The notes under the pieces: model-generated | What the model saw: only the letters and a program-made list of their open reading frames with translations | Told to the model about the DNA's origin: nothing | Databases searched by the model: none | Translations under genes and position numbers: made by a program | NCBI RefSeq assembly: GCF_013414195.1 | Contig: NZ_JAATTV010000003.1 | Coordinates: 62,001 to 126,000 of the forward strand | Source: Psychrobacter sp. BI730 | GTDB taxonomy: Bacteria > Pseudomonadota > Gammaproteobacteria > Pseudomonadales > Moraxellaceae | Direction of reading: 5' to 3' | Length of the DNA: 64,000 bases | Shown here: positions 28,269-37,319 of the stretch, one piece after another | How the letters are laid out: each line of letters opens with the position of its first letter | Position numbering within the stretch: the first letter of the stretch is position 1

Positions 28269-28508
28269 GTAATGTCTAGGCTATGAACAACCGATATATA
28301 ATAGCGACTAAGTAGTCGTTCTTAATATGGTGTCATGACCTGTCAGTTATCTAAAAAACGGATAAACCGTTTAAAACATAACTTTTCCCTAGCGGTGTCC
28401 ATTGCGAACTATACCGAAACTGGGATAACGTTGTCAATGACAATAAGATAAGTGGCTGTCTATAAACCGCTTATACTCGATGTATCTCTAACGCTTTGTA
28501 CTAAAAAA

Positions 28509-28584
28509 TGGCAGGGGTAGCTGGACTCGAACCAACGGATGTCAGGATCAAAACCTGATGCCTTACCAACTTGGCTATACCCCT
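28509..28584 (-). tRNA. tRNA-Gln (TTG anticodon), copy 1 in transcription order
   Basis: Same 76-nt sequence, structure and CCA end as the copy at 28193-28268. The two are separated by 240 nt of non-coding spacer. A promoter-like sequence lies directly upstream at 28598-28625. Confidence 0.95.
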
Positions 28585-28597
28585 ATTGTGGCGACCT

Positions 28598-28625
28598 ATT
28601 ATAAGTAAATTTTCAGATTTTGCAA
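28598..28625 (-). promoter_or_regulatory. Sigma70-type promoter of tRNA-Gln genes
   Basis: On the minus strand the -35 is TTGCAA and the -10 is TATAAT with a 16-bp spacer, ending 14 bp before the first tRNA-Gln. The same -35/-10 pair and spacing occur before tRNA-Ser. Confidence 0.78.
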
Positions 28626-28751
28626 GTCATTTGCAGCTTTTTCTGGTATTTATTCATCATAGGTTACTGCTGGCGCTATTTTAGCAAATTAAAATAGGCA
28701 ATCCTACCGTTGTCATTATTTAGATGATAAGAAATCTAAAGGTTATATGTG

Positions 28752-29729
28752 CTATTTTAAGTTTCCAACGATATATGCCGCACAAGGCGCATCTGCAATC
28801 CACTTCGCCACAAGTTTTTTGTTAGTAGCCACACTCGCATCTAGAGGTAAAAACACGGCACTACCAGAGCCAGTCATTCGTGCTGTGCTCAATGCTTGCG
28901 CTTCTAACCCCTGTAGATAACTTAAGGCATCTGCAACAGCAGAAGCGAGGCTTGTGACGACTGGGGTAAAGACATTATGATAGGGCGTAGTGAGCGTTTG
29001 TACATAGTCAGCGTATTGGTTTTGGATAGTTGCAACCGATAGGGGCGCGATATCTCGCTGTAGTTTGGAATGTGCAAACAGCTTGGCAGTATTTACATGA
29101 GCGTTAGGCGTCAGTACTAAATATTGCTGGTCAGGCAACTCAATCGTAGTCAGTTCTTCACCAATTCCCATGGCAATAGCGTCTTGGCCAAAGATAAATA
29201 TAGGTACATCCGCACCTACAGTCGCGCCAATCTTTATAAGCTCATCACAGGTAAAATTAAGCTGCCAAATCTCATTGAGCACTAGCATAGTCGTTGCTGC
29301 ATTAGATGAGCCACCGCCTAGACCCGCGCCCATTGGCAAGTGCTTATCTAAAGTAACATGCACTTTTGCCAACTGCTCAGGTAAAGTATTTGACTGTCTG
29401 GCAAATGCTAGCAATGCGCGTGCTGCTTTGAAAATTAAATTATCTTCTATACTGGTAGTGATAGCCTCTGCACCATCTAGTATCAGTAGCTGATGACAGA
29501 ATTGATTAGCACTTAATTCACTAGCTATAGTAGAAATAACAGCATCATCACTGACCGAAAAATGCAAGTAATCGCCCCAGTCAAGCAGGCGAAATACCGT
29601 TTGCAAATTATGATAGCCGTCGGTACGTTTACCAGTGATGTGCAAAAACAGATTGAGTTTTGCAGGTGATAAACGAGTAATCGTACAAGCAAATGATGCG
29701 GCTATATTTTCAGTCATATTTTTTATCAT
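28752..29729 (-). CDS. ispE: 4-diphosphocytidyl-2-C-methyl-D-erythritol kinase
   Basis: IspE is the GHMP kinase of the non-mevalonate isoprenoid pathway. The first motif LSPAKLNLFLHITGKRTDGY, the ATP loop LPMGAGLGGGSSNAA and the C-terminal MTGSGSAVFLP are in place. At 325 residues it is longer than E. coli IspE (283), with some insertions. The start may be ATG 29729 or ATG 29717 four codons later; neither has a good ribosome site. It lies between lolB and the tRNA-Gln/prs genes, as in E. coli. Confidence 0.95.
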   Translation of the reverse strand: MIKNMTENIAASFACTITRLSPAKLNLFLHITGKRTDGYHNLQTVFRLLDWGDYLHFSVSDDAVISTIASELSANQFCHQLLILDGAEAITTSIEDNLIFKAARALLAFARQSNTLPEQLAKVHVTLDKHLPMGAGLGGGSSNAATTMLVLNEIWQLNFTCDELIKIGATVGADVPIFIFGQDAIAMGIGEELTTIELPDQQYLVLTPNAHVNTAKLFAHSKLQRDIAPLSVATIQNQYADYVQTLTTPYHNVFTPVVTSLASAVADALSYLQGLEAQALSTARMTGSGSAVFLPLDASVATNKKLVAKWIADAPCAAYIVGNLK

Positions 29730-29806
29730 AAGGTGCAGTTATAAATAGCTATCTTAATTAACAATGCTAGTTTTTAGCAGGCTTTCTGTTGTTAATGAAA
29801 GATGGA

Positions 29807-30439
29807 TTAATGATTGATCGTCATTACAACTTTGTTGCCTTGTGGCTGTACTGCACTAATTTTACTAGGTAGCTTATCCGTACCTTTATAAGTAAAGCTG
29901 GCTGTCCACTCACCATTGACTGAGCTAACTAAACGGCTCTGATCATCCAGCTGTGGCGCACTATCTGAAGGCGCTGGGCGACCAGAAATCCAGTAAGGCA
30001 TTTGTGAAATTGGGGCTTGCCAACCAGTGGCTTTCTTTAGCAAGGTTTCGGGATCATCAGCGGTCAATGTACCTGTCTTTTCGCTAACTAGAGTAGCGGT
30101 CTGACCATTGTATTCGATGTTGGTTTTACCAATACCAAGTGCGCCAATCAGCTCAATGGCAAATCGGTCATTTTGCTGACCCCATGCATAGAACGCACTA
30201 CCACCTCGGGTACCGGTCGAATCATTCGCAGGTGTCGTCACTCCAATCTTGCCCGTGATATTAAAGCTCTCTAGCTTTTTGGGTTGATCAGCGTTTTGAC
30301 CTTGTACAGTAGTCGTTGGCTGGTTGGTCGCGTTGGCTGTTTTTAATGACTGACAACCAGAGGTAATGACCATTGCTGCAGTCATAGCAGTAAACAGAGC
30401 CAATTTATTTGGTTTATAAGAAGTGATTAATGCTGACAT
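29807..30439 (-). CDS. lolB: Outer-membrane lipoprotein LolB
   Basis: LolB receives lipoproteins from LolA and inserts them into the outer membrane. The 210 residues begin with a signal peptide ending at lipobox VITSGC (Cys about 29). The mature domain shows LolB traits: FNITGKIGVTTP, a GGSAFYAWGQQNDRFAIELIG strand pair, LLKKATGWQAPISQMPYWI and the C-terminal strands. It precedes ispE, the order hemA-lolB-ispE-prs found in Gammaproteobacteria. Confidence 0.92.
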   Translation of the reverse strand: MSALITSYKPNKLALFTAMTAAMVITSGCQSLKTANATNQPTTTVQGQNADQPKKLESFNITGKIGVTTPANDSTGTRGGSAFYAWGQQNDRFAIELIGALGIGKTNIEYNGQTATLVSEKTGTLTADDPETLLKKATGWQAPISQMPYWISGRPAPSDSAPQLDDQSRLVSSVNGEWTASFTYKGTDKLPSKISAVQPQGNKVVMTINH

Positions 30440-30629
30440 AATAGTTTCTCAAAATGGAAAGATGAACAAAGATATTAGCTTAAGCGTTATTTGTTGCTCG
30501 GTTATGCACGGCTGTTAGCTTCTTATAACGACCTTGTAATTTATAAATGCTTCGGTTTTATAAGAACCTTATCAATTATCATATCTCTGTGACTACAAAG
30601 CTCGAATAACATATCCAAAATCAGCGCTA

Positions 30630-32570
30630 TTAATACAGCTGTATGCGGTCATTGATATTATGCTGTCCAAATGAAAAGCGCTGCTGCAAATCTGCGAGTA
30701 ATGCCTCAACTTTGTCATTGTTACCTAAGCCTTGATAGGCGCGCAATAACAGCGTGCCTGAGCGCAGAGTTGGTAGCACATCATAAGGTGTCTGTAGGTA
30801 GTCGATGACCTGCTGATAGTTCTCTTTGGCTAATGCATTGCCTGCCAAGACATTTAGGGCTTGTAGATGTAGGTCGTTATCATAACGTGGATCATCATAG
30901 CGAATCTGAATAATCGCTGTCGCTAGTGCCAGTCCTTGCTCTGAGCTGCGCTCATTTGCCAGTAGTAAATGTGCATAGCTCAACTGATACGATAAGTTGC
31001 TAGGATCTAATGCTTGCAAATGGTTAAGCAGGGTACGCTTAACGACATAGTCTGCTTTATCATCTAACAGCTGAGCCCGCGCAAAGAGTAGCATCTCATT
31101 ATCAGGATATTTACGAGCGGCACGGGTCAGTAAGCGCAGAGCTTCATCAGATTCGTTTTGTTGCCACAAGATATCGGCCTGCATGACAAAAGTGTCAGGC
31201 GCGAATACTGTGAAGTCTTTGCGCAGCTTCTCTAACGTCGCGATTGCCCCATCGACGTCGTTATCGAGTAATTCAAACGCCACTACTTTTCTACGAGCTT
31301 CTAATACCAAATCCTCTTGCATGACGCCATTGAGATAGTATTTGGCTTGATCGAACAACTGCTGACGCTCAGCACTGATACCCAGATAATAATAGGCTTG
31401 ATCAAGATAAGCTGGACTCTTGGCAAGCATATTGAGTAGCTCATCGGCACTAGCGTACTCTTCAATATCCAAGCTCACTAAAGCTGCGAGTAGAGTAATC
31501 TCAGAATCATCACTGAAACGGCTATGCGCCTCAAGCAGTAACTTCCACGCTTGTTCGCTTTGTTTTAAATCTAATAGATAGCGAATCTCATATAAATACA
31601 AGCTTTTGCTATCAGGGTTGCGTAGGCGAGCTTGACTGACATAATTGATGACAGTCTCTGCGGTGACAATTTTGCGCAATATATCGGCTTTTAAGGTAAT
31701 AAAGGGCACGTAGTCTGGCTGACGCTCTAGCGCTCGATTGATATGAACGATGGCGACTTCAGGTTCGTTAAACTGATAGAGTAAACCTGCTTTTAATACC
31801 GACAATGAGGCGTTTTGCTCGCTATCTAATGGCTGCAACGCGGCAAGAAGTTCACGTTTGTCATCATCATTATTTGGGTAAATGCCTATAAGGATTTCGC
31901 TTAAGTCTGCGCGTGGGTCATAGCGCAAGATACGGTTTAAAGTTTCACCCGCTAATATATAGTCATGGGCGCGTAGGGCCAAATGCGCGACATAAAACCA
32001 AGCGGGTACGTGGTCAGGGTTTTGGTCTTGCCATGTCTTGGCAAACTGTAATGAGTCTTCAACCCTTTCGTTACGCAAAGACAGGCTAAGCGCTCTCTCA
32101 AACACGGCTGTCGCATCTTCTTTAAAAGACTGTTGCTTATAAATAGAGACCGCGCGTCGTTTGTCATCGCGATCAGCAGCAAACTCGGCATCCAGTAGAG
32201 CGTACAAGCTTGGTTCACTAAGCTCAGGTTGCCATAGACTGGTTGGCGCTAAGCCATTAATGTTTTTTACGTTCTCTATGGTGAGCGTATCTTCATTATA
32301 AGGTGTATCAATCGCAGCACTATCATCATTTAGCTTATTGTTAGCTGCTTTATTATCGGTAGCAACGGATACTTTAGGAATTTTTGCTTCTAGCAATACA
32401 TCGGGATGGCTAGCATGAACAGGGGCTGCCAAACACAGGCACACGGCTAGAGACAACGCTAGCTTATACCGTTGACACAGGCGCTTAATAGCGACATGCA
32501 ATAAAGCACGGAAGCTAGAGTATTCGCTATAGGGATGTGGTGACCGAAGTAATGACCCAAAAAAAATCAT
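30630..32570 (-). CDS. Tetratricopeptide-repeat protein, exported
   Basis: The 646-residue protein has a late hydrophobic signal segment (LALSLAVCLCLAAPVHA at about residues 36-52), suggesting export, and then many helical TPR units. Examples are AVFERALSLSLRNERVEDSL, AIVHINRALERQPDYVPF and ALRLLTRAARKYPDNEMLLF. The start at 32570 gives an unusually long n-region; no internal ATG exists before the signal core. It lies between hemA (divergent) and lolB. The role is unknown; its position hints at envelope or lipoprotein function, which is inference only. Confidence 0.82.
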   Translation of the reverse strand: MIFFGSLLRSPHPYSEYSSFRALLHVAIKRLCQRYKLALSLAVCLCLAAPVHASHPDVLLEAKIPKVSVATDNKAANNKLNDDSAAIDTPYNEDTLTIENVKNINGLAPTSLWQPELSEPSLYALLDAEFAADRDDKRRAVSIYKQQSFKEDATAVFERALSLSLRNERVEDSLQFAKTWQDQNPDHVPAWFYVAHLALRAHDYILAGETLNRILRYDPRADLSEILIGIYPNNDDDKRELLAALQPLDSEQNASLSVLKAGLLYQFNEPEVAIVHINRALERQPDYVPFITLKADILRKIVTAETVINYVSQARLRNPDSKSLYLYEIRYLLDLKQSEQAWKLLLEAHSRFSDDSEITLLAALVSLDIEEYASADELLNMLAKSPAYLDQAYYYLGISAERQQLFDQAKYYLNGVMQEDLVLEARRKVVAFELLDNDVDGAIATLEKLRKDFTVFAPDTFVMQADILWQQNESDEALRLLTRAARKYPDNEMLLFARAQLLDDKADYVVKRTLLNHLQALDPSNLSYQLSYAHLLLANERSSEQGLALATAIIQIRYDDPRYDNDLHLQALNVLAGNALAKENYQQVIDYLQTPYDVLPTLRSGTLLLRAYQGLGNNDKVEALLADLQQRFSFGQHNINDRIQLY

Positions 32571-33121
32571 AGATAGCCGTATTCGCCCATGGTTTACCTA
32601 CACAGATAAGGCAAGTTTGTTTTAATCATTTTAAGTTAAATATTGGCAATATGTACCCATGACAAACATTATACGAGTAGACCGATGAGATAAACAATAG
32701 CATCCGTGTTACTCAGATAGTGGCATGTCTGACCGTATGAATATGCTACTAGTAGCGAGCACGTTGCCAAAGAACGACACTGAAGATGATTAAATATAGA
32801 TATGTCTGTCGAACTGAATATTATAGAAATATAACAAGTTAAGATAGAGTAAGCGAATGATTTAACATTATATTATTGACCATAAGTTAAAACCCAGCTA
32901 TTGATTTTATAAATCGTATGAGTAGTTGATTTGTTACATTTGCGACCAGATACAGAGATATGGTTATCATAGATGGGTGAGTGTTAATTAAAGCCCGCAA
33001 TAATGATATAATAGGCGGTTTTTAGGGTCTTCCTTTTTAGCGCTGTCGTCAAAAACTGTCTTTTAAAAATAATAAGATAGCGTAAGGGGCAACTGAGCGT
33101 CATGTTTATGGTCTATCGATA
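32571..33121. other. Divergent intergenic region between the TPR gene and hemA
   Basis: These 551 AT-rich bases include a -10-like TATAAT near 33006 with a weak -35 (TTAATT, 17-bp spacer), probably driving hemA. A six-codon open frame at 33102-33122 overlaps the hemA start. No other gene is seen. Confidence 0.5.
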
Positions 33122-33122
33122 A
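33102..33122 (+). promoter_or_regulatory. Possible leader mini-cistron overlapping the hemA start
   Basis: ATG at 33102 opens six codons (MFMVYR) and ends with TAA, whose last A is the A of the hemA ATG (TAATG). AAGGGG at 33084-33089 is 12 nt before this mini-ORF but over 30 nt before hemA. Translation of hemA may therefore depend on re-initiation. Confidence 0.45.
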
Positions 33123-34534
33123 TGAGATTAGTGGTCATTGGGGTCAATCACAAAACTGCACCAGTCGCTCTGCGAGAGCGCTTGGCGCTTGTGGGTGACG
33201 ATGTAAATGTCGCGCTCAAACAAATAGAAGCCTTTACTGATGGTAGCGTGATCGTCTCTACTTGTAACCGCACCGAAATCTATGCGCTAGTGCCGCACAC
33301 TTCAACGTCGCATCATGTTAATAGCCAATTGTCTGACTCACAATTACCCAATGTGCAGGATGTCAAAGCTGCTGGCCAATCATCATCCAACAATACTTTT
33401 AGTAGTAGCATGAATATCTCGTCTGCTGCGATTAGTGCGCATATTACCAAAATCAAAACGTGGCTGGCTGATTTCAAGCAATTACCACTCGTTGATATTG
33501 ATCCTTATCTCTATGTACATCGTGATACTCATGCATTGACTCATTGGTTAAGAGTAGCGGCTGGTCTCGACTCTATGATATTGGGTGAGCCGCAGATTCT
33601 CGGGCAAATCAAAAACTCTGTGCATCTGGCTCAAGACCAAAAAGTACTCAGCAATCAGCTAGGCTGGATCATCGATCAAGTATTCGCTGCCGCCAAACGA
33701 GTGCGTAACGAGACTCAAGTTGGCGCACAGGCCGTATCGCTTAGCTTTGCTGCTGCCAAATTGGTCACACAGATATTTGATGATTTACCCAGTCGTACTC
33801 TACTGGTCGTTGCAGCAGGCGAGATGAATCGCTTGGTGGCCACCCATATCGCAGGGCTAGGGGTCGGACGAGTCATTATCTGTAACCGTAATCCCGAACG
33901 TGCCGAAGCATTAGCGGCTGAGCTACGTGGCCCTAATCGCCGCGTAGACGTTAGACCTTTACAAGAGTTGCCGCAAGTATTGGCGGAAGCTGATATTGTC
34001 AGCAGTTGTAGTGGCAGTATGGATTTGTTGATTGATAAGACAATGACCATACAAGCGCTCAAGCGTCGCCGTTATCAACCAATGCTTATGATAGATTTGG
34101 CCGTACCGCGCGATATCGATTCTACCATTAGCCGTATTGATGATGTTTATCTGTACTCTGTCGATGATTTGCAGCATGTCATTGCAGGTAATATCGAACA
34201 GCGTCGCCAAGCCGCAGTAGATGCTGAACTGTTAGTGAGTCAATTGGTGGTCGAGATAGATCGCCGCTTTCAGGTTCGCCAAGTCGGCAAAGACATTCAG
34301 CAGTACCGCGCGTGTACTCAAGGTCAGGTGGATAAGCTGCTGCATGAGTCTATTGCTAAGCTGCAACAAGACGATGTCAGTCCAGAAGATATCATCACTG
34401 AGCTGTCACGACGTCTGACTCAAACATTGACCCATGCACCATCGAAACTGATGCGTAAAGCTGCCCGCGAAGGCGATAGTGAGTTGCTAGACTTCGTGGT
34501 GTCAGGACTACAAGATGCTCATCGAGGGCATTGA
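33122..34534 (+). CDS. hemA: Glutamyl-tRNA reductase
   Basis: HemA reduces glutamyl-tRNA-Glu to glutamate-1-semialdehyde, which HemL (12638) converts to 5-aminolevulinate. The catalytic Cys48 is in IVSTCNRTEIY. AGLDSMILGEPQILGQIK, the Rossmann region and the C-terminal dimerisation helices are present. It has 470 residues against 418 in E. coli; much of the excess is a Ser/Asn/Gln-rich insertion at about residues 58-103 in the catalytic domain. No ribosome site lies at normal distance before this ATG (see the mini-cistron). Confidence 0.96.
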   Translation: MRLVVIGVNHKTAPVALRERLALVGDDVNVALKQIEAFTDGSVIVSTCNRTEIYALVPHTSTSHHVNSQLSDSQLPNVQDVKAAGQSSSNNTFSSSMNISSAAISAHITKIKTWLADFKQLPLVDIDPYLYVHRDTHALTHWLRVAAGLDSMILGEPQILGQIKNSVHLAQDQKVLSNQLGWIIDQVFAAAKRVRNETQVGAQAVSLSFAAAKLVTQIFDDLPSRTLLVVAAGEMNRLVATHIAGLGVGRVIICNRNPERAEALAAELRGPNRRVDVRPLQELPQVLAEADIVSSCSGSMDLLIDKTMTIQALKRRRYQPMLMIDLAVPRDIDSTISRIDDVYLYSVDDLQHVIAGNIEQRRQAAVDAELLVSQLVVEIDRRFQVRQVGKDIQQYRACTQGQVDKLLHESIAKLQQDDVSPEDIITELSRRLTQTLTHAPSKLMRKAAREGDSELLDFVVSGLQDAHRGH

Positions 34535-34890
34535 TGTTTTTATCGTGGCTTTATAAATCAAAACTTATCAACCAATACCTACCAATAAATGATCGATAGC
34601 GCAAGTCATATCGTTGCCTGAGCGTATCGTTGTCAACCTTCAGTATCAGTGCTAATATCAAGCTCTCATGGATGGCTTAGGTCAAGATATGTGCTGGTGT
34701 TTGCTCGTAATATGACTATAAATATATTAGCTTCACGTTAGTAGACCTCATCAGTGTTCGTTGTTTTTTATTTGTTTAGAAACAATGCATCTCTAGACAG
34801 CGCAAGACCTCACCATCAAATAATAGTACTTGATTATAGTGCTATCTAATCCATGTCGCATATTATCTAACCATACACTAGGAGTGTTCA
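34535..34890. other. Intergenic region before the class V aminotransferase
   Basis: These 356 bases have no supported gene. In E. coli prfA follows hemA; here it does not. No clear terminator is seen after hemA. The promoter of the aminotransferase is presumably within 34740-34870. Confidence 0.4.
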
Positions 34891-36027
34891 ATGCCTGCAT
34901 TACGTCAAGATATCGATCCAAACGGCTTATTAGAGTATTCAGTGGTTTATACTGATCGCGCGCTGAACCATATGTCAAAAGCCTTTCAGCAAGTGATGAA
35001 CGACCTATCTAGTGACCTAAAATCTGTGTATAACGCTGACGCAGTGGTGATCGTTCCAGGATCTGGTACTTATGGTATGGAAGCAGTCGCTCGCCAGTTG
35101 GCAAATGATGAAGACTGCCTAATCATTCGTAATGGCTGGTTCAGCTATCGTTGGACGCAAATCCTAGAAAAAGGCAAAATCGCCAAGTCATCTACAGTCC
35201 TCACGGCCAATCGTGCTGATGATAGTGAGTCGCCAAAGCCGTTTGCTCCAGTCGATATCGACGTTGCTGTAGCCAAAATCAAAGAAGAAAAGCCAGCAGT
35301 GGTATTTGCGCCGCATGTCGAAACCTCATCGGGCATCATCTTATCAGATGACTATATCAAAGCGTTGAGTGAGGCTGTGCATAGCGTTGGCGGACTGTTA
35401 GTCATTGATTGCATCGCTTCAGGCTGTGTATGGCTAGATATGAAAGCATTGGGCATCGATGTACTGATTAGCGCACCGCAAAAAGGTTGGAGCAGTACGC
35501 CGGGCGCTGGTTTGGTCATGCTAAGCGATACTGCTGTCAAAAAAGTAGACAGTACTGAATCTGATAGCTTTAGTATCGACTTAAAGCAATGGTTGAACAT
35601 CATGCGTGCTTACGAAAATGGCGGTCATGCGTACCATGCGACTATGCCGACAGACAGCTTACGTCAGTTCCGTGATGCCGTGAATGAAGCCAAAGCAATC
35701 GGTTTTGATAAATTGTGTGACGCGCAGTGGACACTTGGCCAACGTATCCGTGAAGTATTAGAAGCTAAAGGTGTTGAGAGCGTCGCTGCCGAAGGTTTTA
35801 AAGCGCCTGGTGTGGTCGTTTCTTATACCGATCGTGATGACATGCATAAAGGTAACGCGTTTGCTGAAATCGGAGTGCAAATCGCTGCTGGCGTACCATT
35901 GAAAGTGGGCGAGCCTGATAACTTTAAAACTTTCCGTTTGGGTCTATTTGGCTTGGACAAATTGACTGATATCGATGGCACAGTAGAGCGTTTTGAGGCA
36001 GCACTTGATAAAGTGTTAGGCCAGTAA
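34891..36027 (+). CDS. Class V (AGXT/SPT-type) PLP aminotransferase
   Basis: The 378-residue fold-type I PLP enzyme resembles alanine-glyoxylate and serine-pyruvate aminotransferases. The phosphate-binding GSGTYGMEAVARQL, the Asp of LLVIDCIASGC, and the PLP lysine K198 in SAPQKGWSSTPGAGL are seen. A C-terminal FRLGLFGLDK carries the carboxylate-binding Arg. The substrate is not deducible. TAGGAG precedes the ATG. A strong terminator follows at 36132, so it is transcribed separately from the YeeE/YedE pair. Confidence 0.88.
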   Translation: MPALRQDIDPNGLLEYSVVYTDRALNHMSKAFQQVMNDLSSDLKSVYNADAVVIVPGSGTYGMEAVARQLANDEDCLIIRNGWFSYRWTQILEKGKIAKSSTVLTANRADDSESPKPFAPVDIDVAVAKIKEEKPAVVFAPHVETSSGIILSDDYIKALSEAVHSVGGLLVIDCIASGCVWLDMKALGIDVLISAPQKGWSSTPGAGLVMLSDTAVKKVDSTESDSFSIDLKQWLNIMRAYENGGHAYHATMPTDSLRQFRDAVNEAKAIGFDKLCDAQWTLGQRIREVLEAKGVESVAAEGFKAPGVVVSYTDRDDMHKGNAFAEIGVQIAAGVPLKVGEPDNFKTFRLGLFGLDKLTDIDGTVERFEAALDKVLGQ

Positions 36028-36131
36028 AGATACCAATTAAGAGGGCTGATAAAGATATTAATATGATAGCTGATTAAGTCTTTTTCACTGCCCTTTTTAA
36101 AGCCTTTACAGTATAGTCCTAACAGTTATAG

Positions 36132-36176
36132 AAAATACTGAACTATTCGCATTATGCTAGGTTCAGTATTTTTTTA
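36132..36176 (+). terminator. Terminator after the class V aminotransferase
   Basis: AAAATACTGAAC and GTTCAGTATTTT form a perfect 12-bp stem with a 17-nt loop, followed by a T run. Confidence 0.85.
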
Positions 36177-36262
36177 CCTTTTTATTATATTTTATAATAT
36201 AATGTATTTTTATAAATTAAAACTCAAGTACGTATTTAATGAACTTAATTAGGTAGTCCGTT

Positions 36263-36700
36263 ATGAGCATACAAATAGACTGGCAAGCATTTACGTCGAT
36301 CTCCTTAGTTGGGGGTCTGATGCTAGGCGTAGCGACGGTTATCTTACTGCTAGGTATCGGTCGTATAGCAGGTATCAGTGGTATTTTTTCAAGCCTACTA
36401 AAGCCCAAGCGTGTAGAGATGTGGCAGGTGCTGTTTATACTGGGTCTGGTCATCTCACCACTGCTATATCAGTTGGCAAGACCGCTACCTGAGGTAGCTA
36501 TCAGTACTTCCGTGCCATTATTGATTGGTGCAGGGTTATTGGTCGGCTTCGGCACGCGTTTAGGTTCAGGATGCACGAGTGGGCATGGTATCTGTGGTAA
36601 CGCACGGCTGTCTCCACGGTCATTGGCAGCGACTGTCACCTTTATGCTGTTTGGGATTTTGACCGTTTATATCGGTCGTCACGTACTAAGCCTACTATAG
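36263..36700 (+). CDS. YeeE/YedE family membrane protein, N-terminal half type
   Basis: The 145-residue protein has about four membrane helices. The family motif [17 protein letters not shown] has conserved Cys residues near residue 107. The YeeE/YedE family imports thiosulfate or other sulfur compounds through Cys relays in E. coli YeeE. Here the transporter is split into two genes, with the partner at 36799. The pair resembles the PmpA/PmpB arrangement, known from memory. AGGTAG lies before the ATG at a loose distance. Confidence 0.85.
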   Translation: MSIQIDWQAFTSISLVGGLMLGVATVILLLGIGRIAGISGIFSSLLKPKRVEMWQVLFILGLVISPLLYQLARPLPEVAISTSVPLLIGAGLLVGFGTRLGSGCTSGHGICGNARLSPRSLAATVTFMLFGILTVYIGRHVLSLL

Positions 36701-36798
36701 CGAACTCATGGCAGATTGCCAGATGAAGACTGATGGTCGGACTCATACGCGAACGACATATGATGGTTAATAAAAGATAATAATAGCGAGATACGACG

Positions 36799-37218
36799 AT
36801 GCTAAAAAATATAATCGGATTGCTAGCAGGACTGCTGTTTGGACTGGGACTACTGGTGTCAGGTATGACTGATCCTATAAAGGTACAAGGGTTTTTGGAC
36901 GTATTTGGTGCATGGGATATCTCCCTTGCTCTTGTGATGGGCGGTGGTCTGATTGTCGCTTTCTTCGGTGTACGATTAGCAAAGCGTCAACAAAGCAGCT
37001 GGATTGGTACACCGATTGATATGCCAAGCAAAACTGTCATTAATAAAAAATTGCTTATCGGTGCGATGTTGTTCGGTATCGGCTGGGGGCTAGTTGGTAT
37101 TTGCCCAGGACCAGGAATTGTATTGCTTGGTACTGGGCAATGGCAAGCCTATGTCTTTATTCCTTCCATGATTATAGGAATGCTAGTTTATCAATGGCTT
37201 GAGCCTAAGCTTGGCTGA
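36799..37218 (+). CDS. YeeE/YedE family membrane protein, C-terminal half type (DUF6691)
   Basis: The 139-residue, four-helix partner of the gene at 36263. The N-terminal GLLFGLGLLVSGMTDPIKVQ and the later GIGWGLVGICPGPGIVLLG, with its conserved Cys, are typical of the second YeeE half. The two genes are 98 nt apart on the same strand and very likely form one sulfur-compound transporter at the inner membrane. No rhodanese or SdhA-like sulfur-transfer gene is beside them. Confidence 0.85.
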   Translation: MLKNIIGLLAGLLFGLGLLVSGMTDPIKVQGFLDVFGAWDISLALVMGGGLIVAFFGVRLAKRQQSSWIGTPIDMPSKTVINKKLLIGAMLFGIGWGLVGICPGPGIVLLGTGQWQAYVFIPSMIIGMLVYQWLEPKLG

Positions 37219-37245
37219 TATAGTTAGTTCTCTATAAATATAGTT

Positions 37246-37279
37246 AAAGAAGGTCAGCTATATATCGCTGACCTTTTTG
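37246..37279. terminator. Terminator between YeeE half and acyl-CoA ligase gene
   Basis: AAGGTCAGC and GCTGACCTT pair around TATATATC; T and A flanks make it usable in both directions between convergent genes. Confidence 0.82.
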
Positions 37280-37319
37280 ATGGATGTTAATTAATGATAT
37301 GACTTAATAGATTGCCGTT

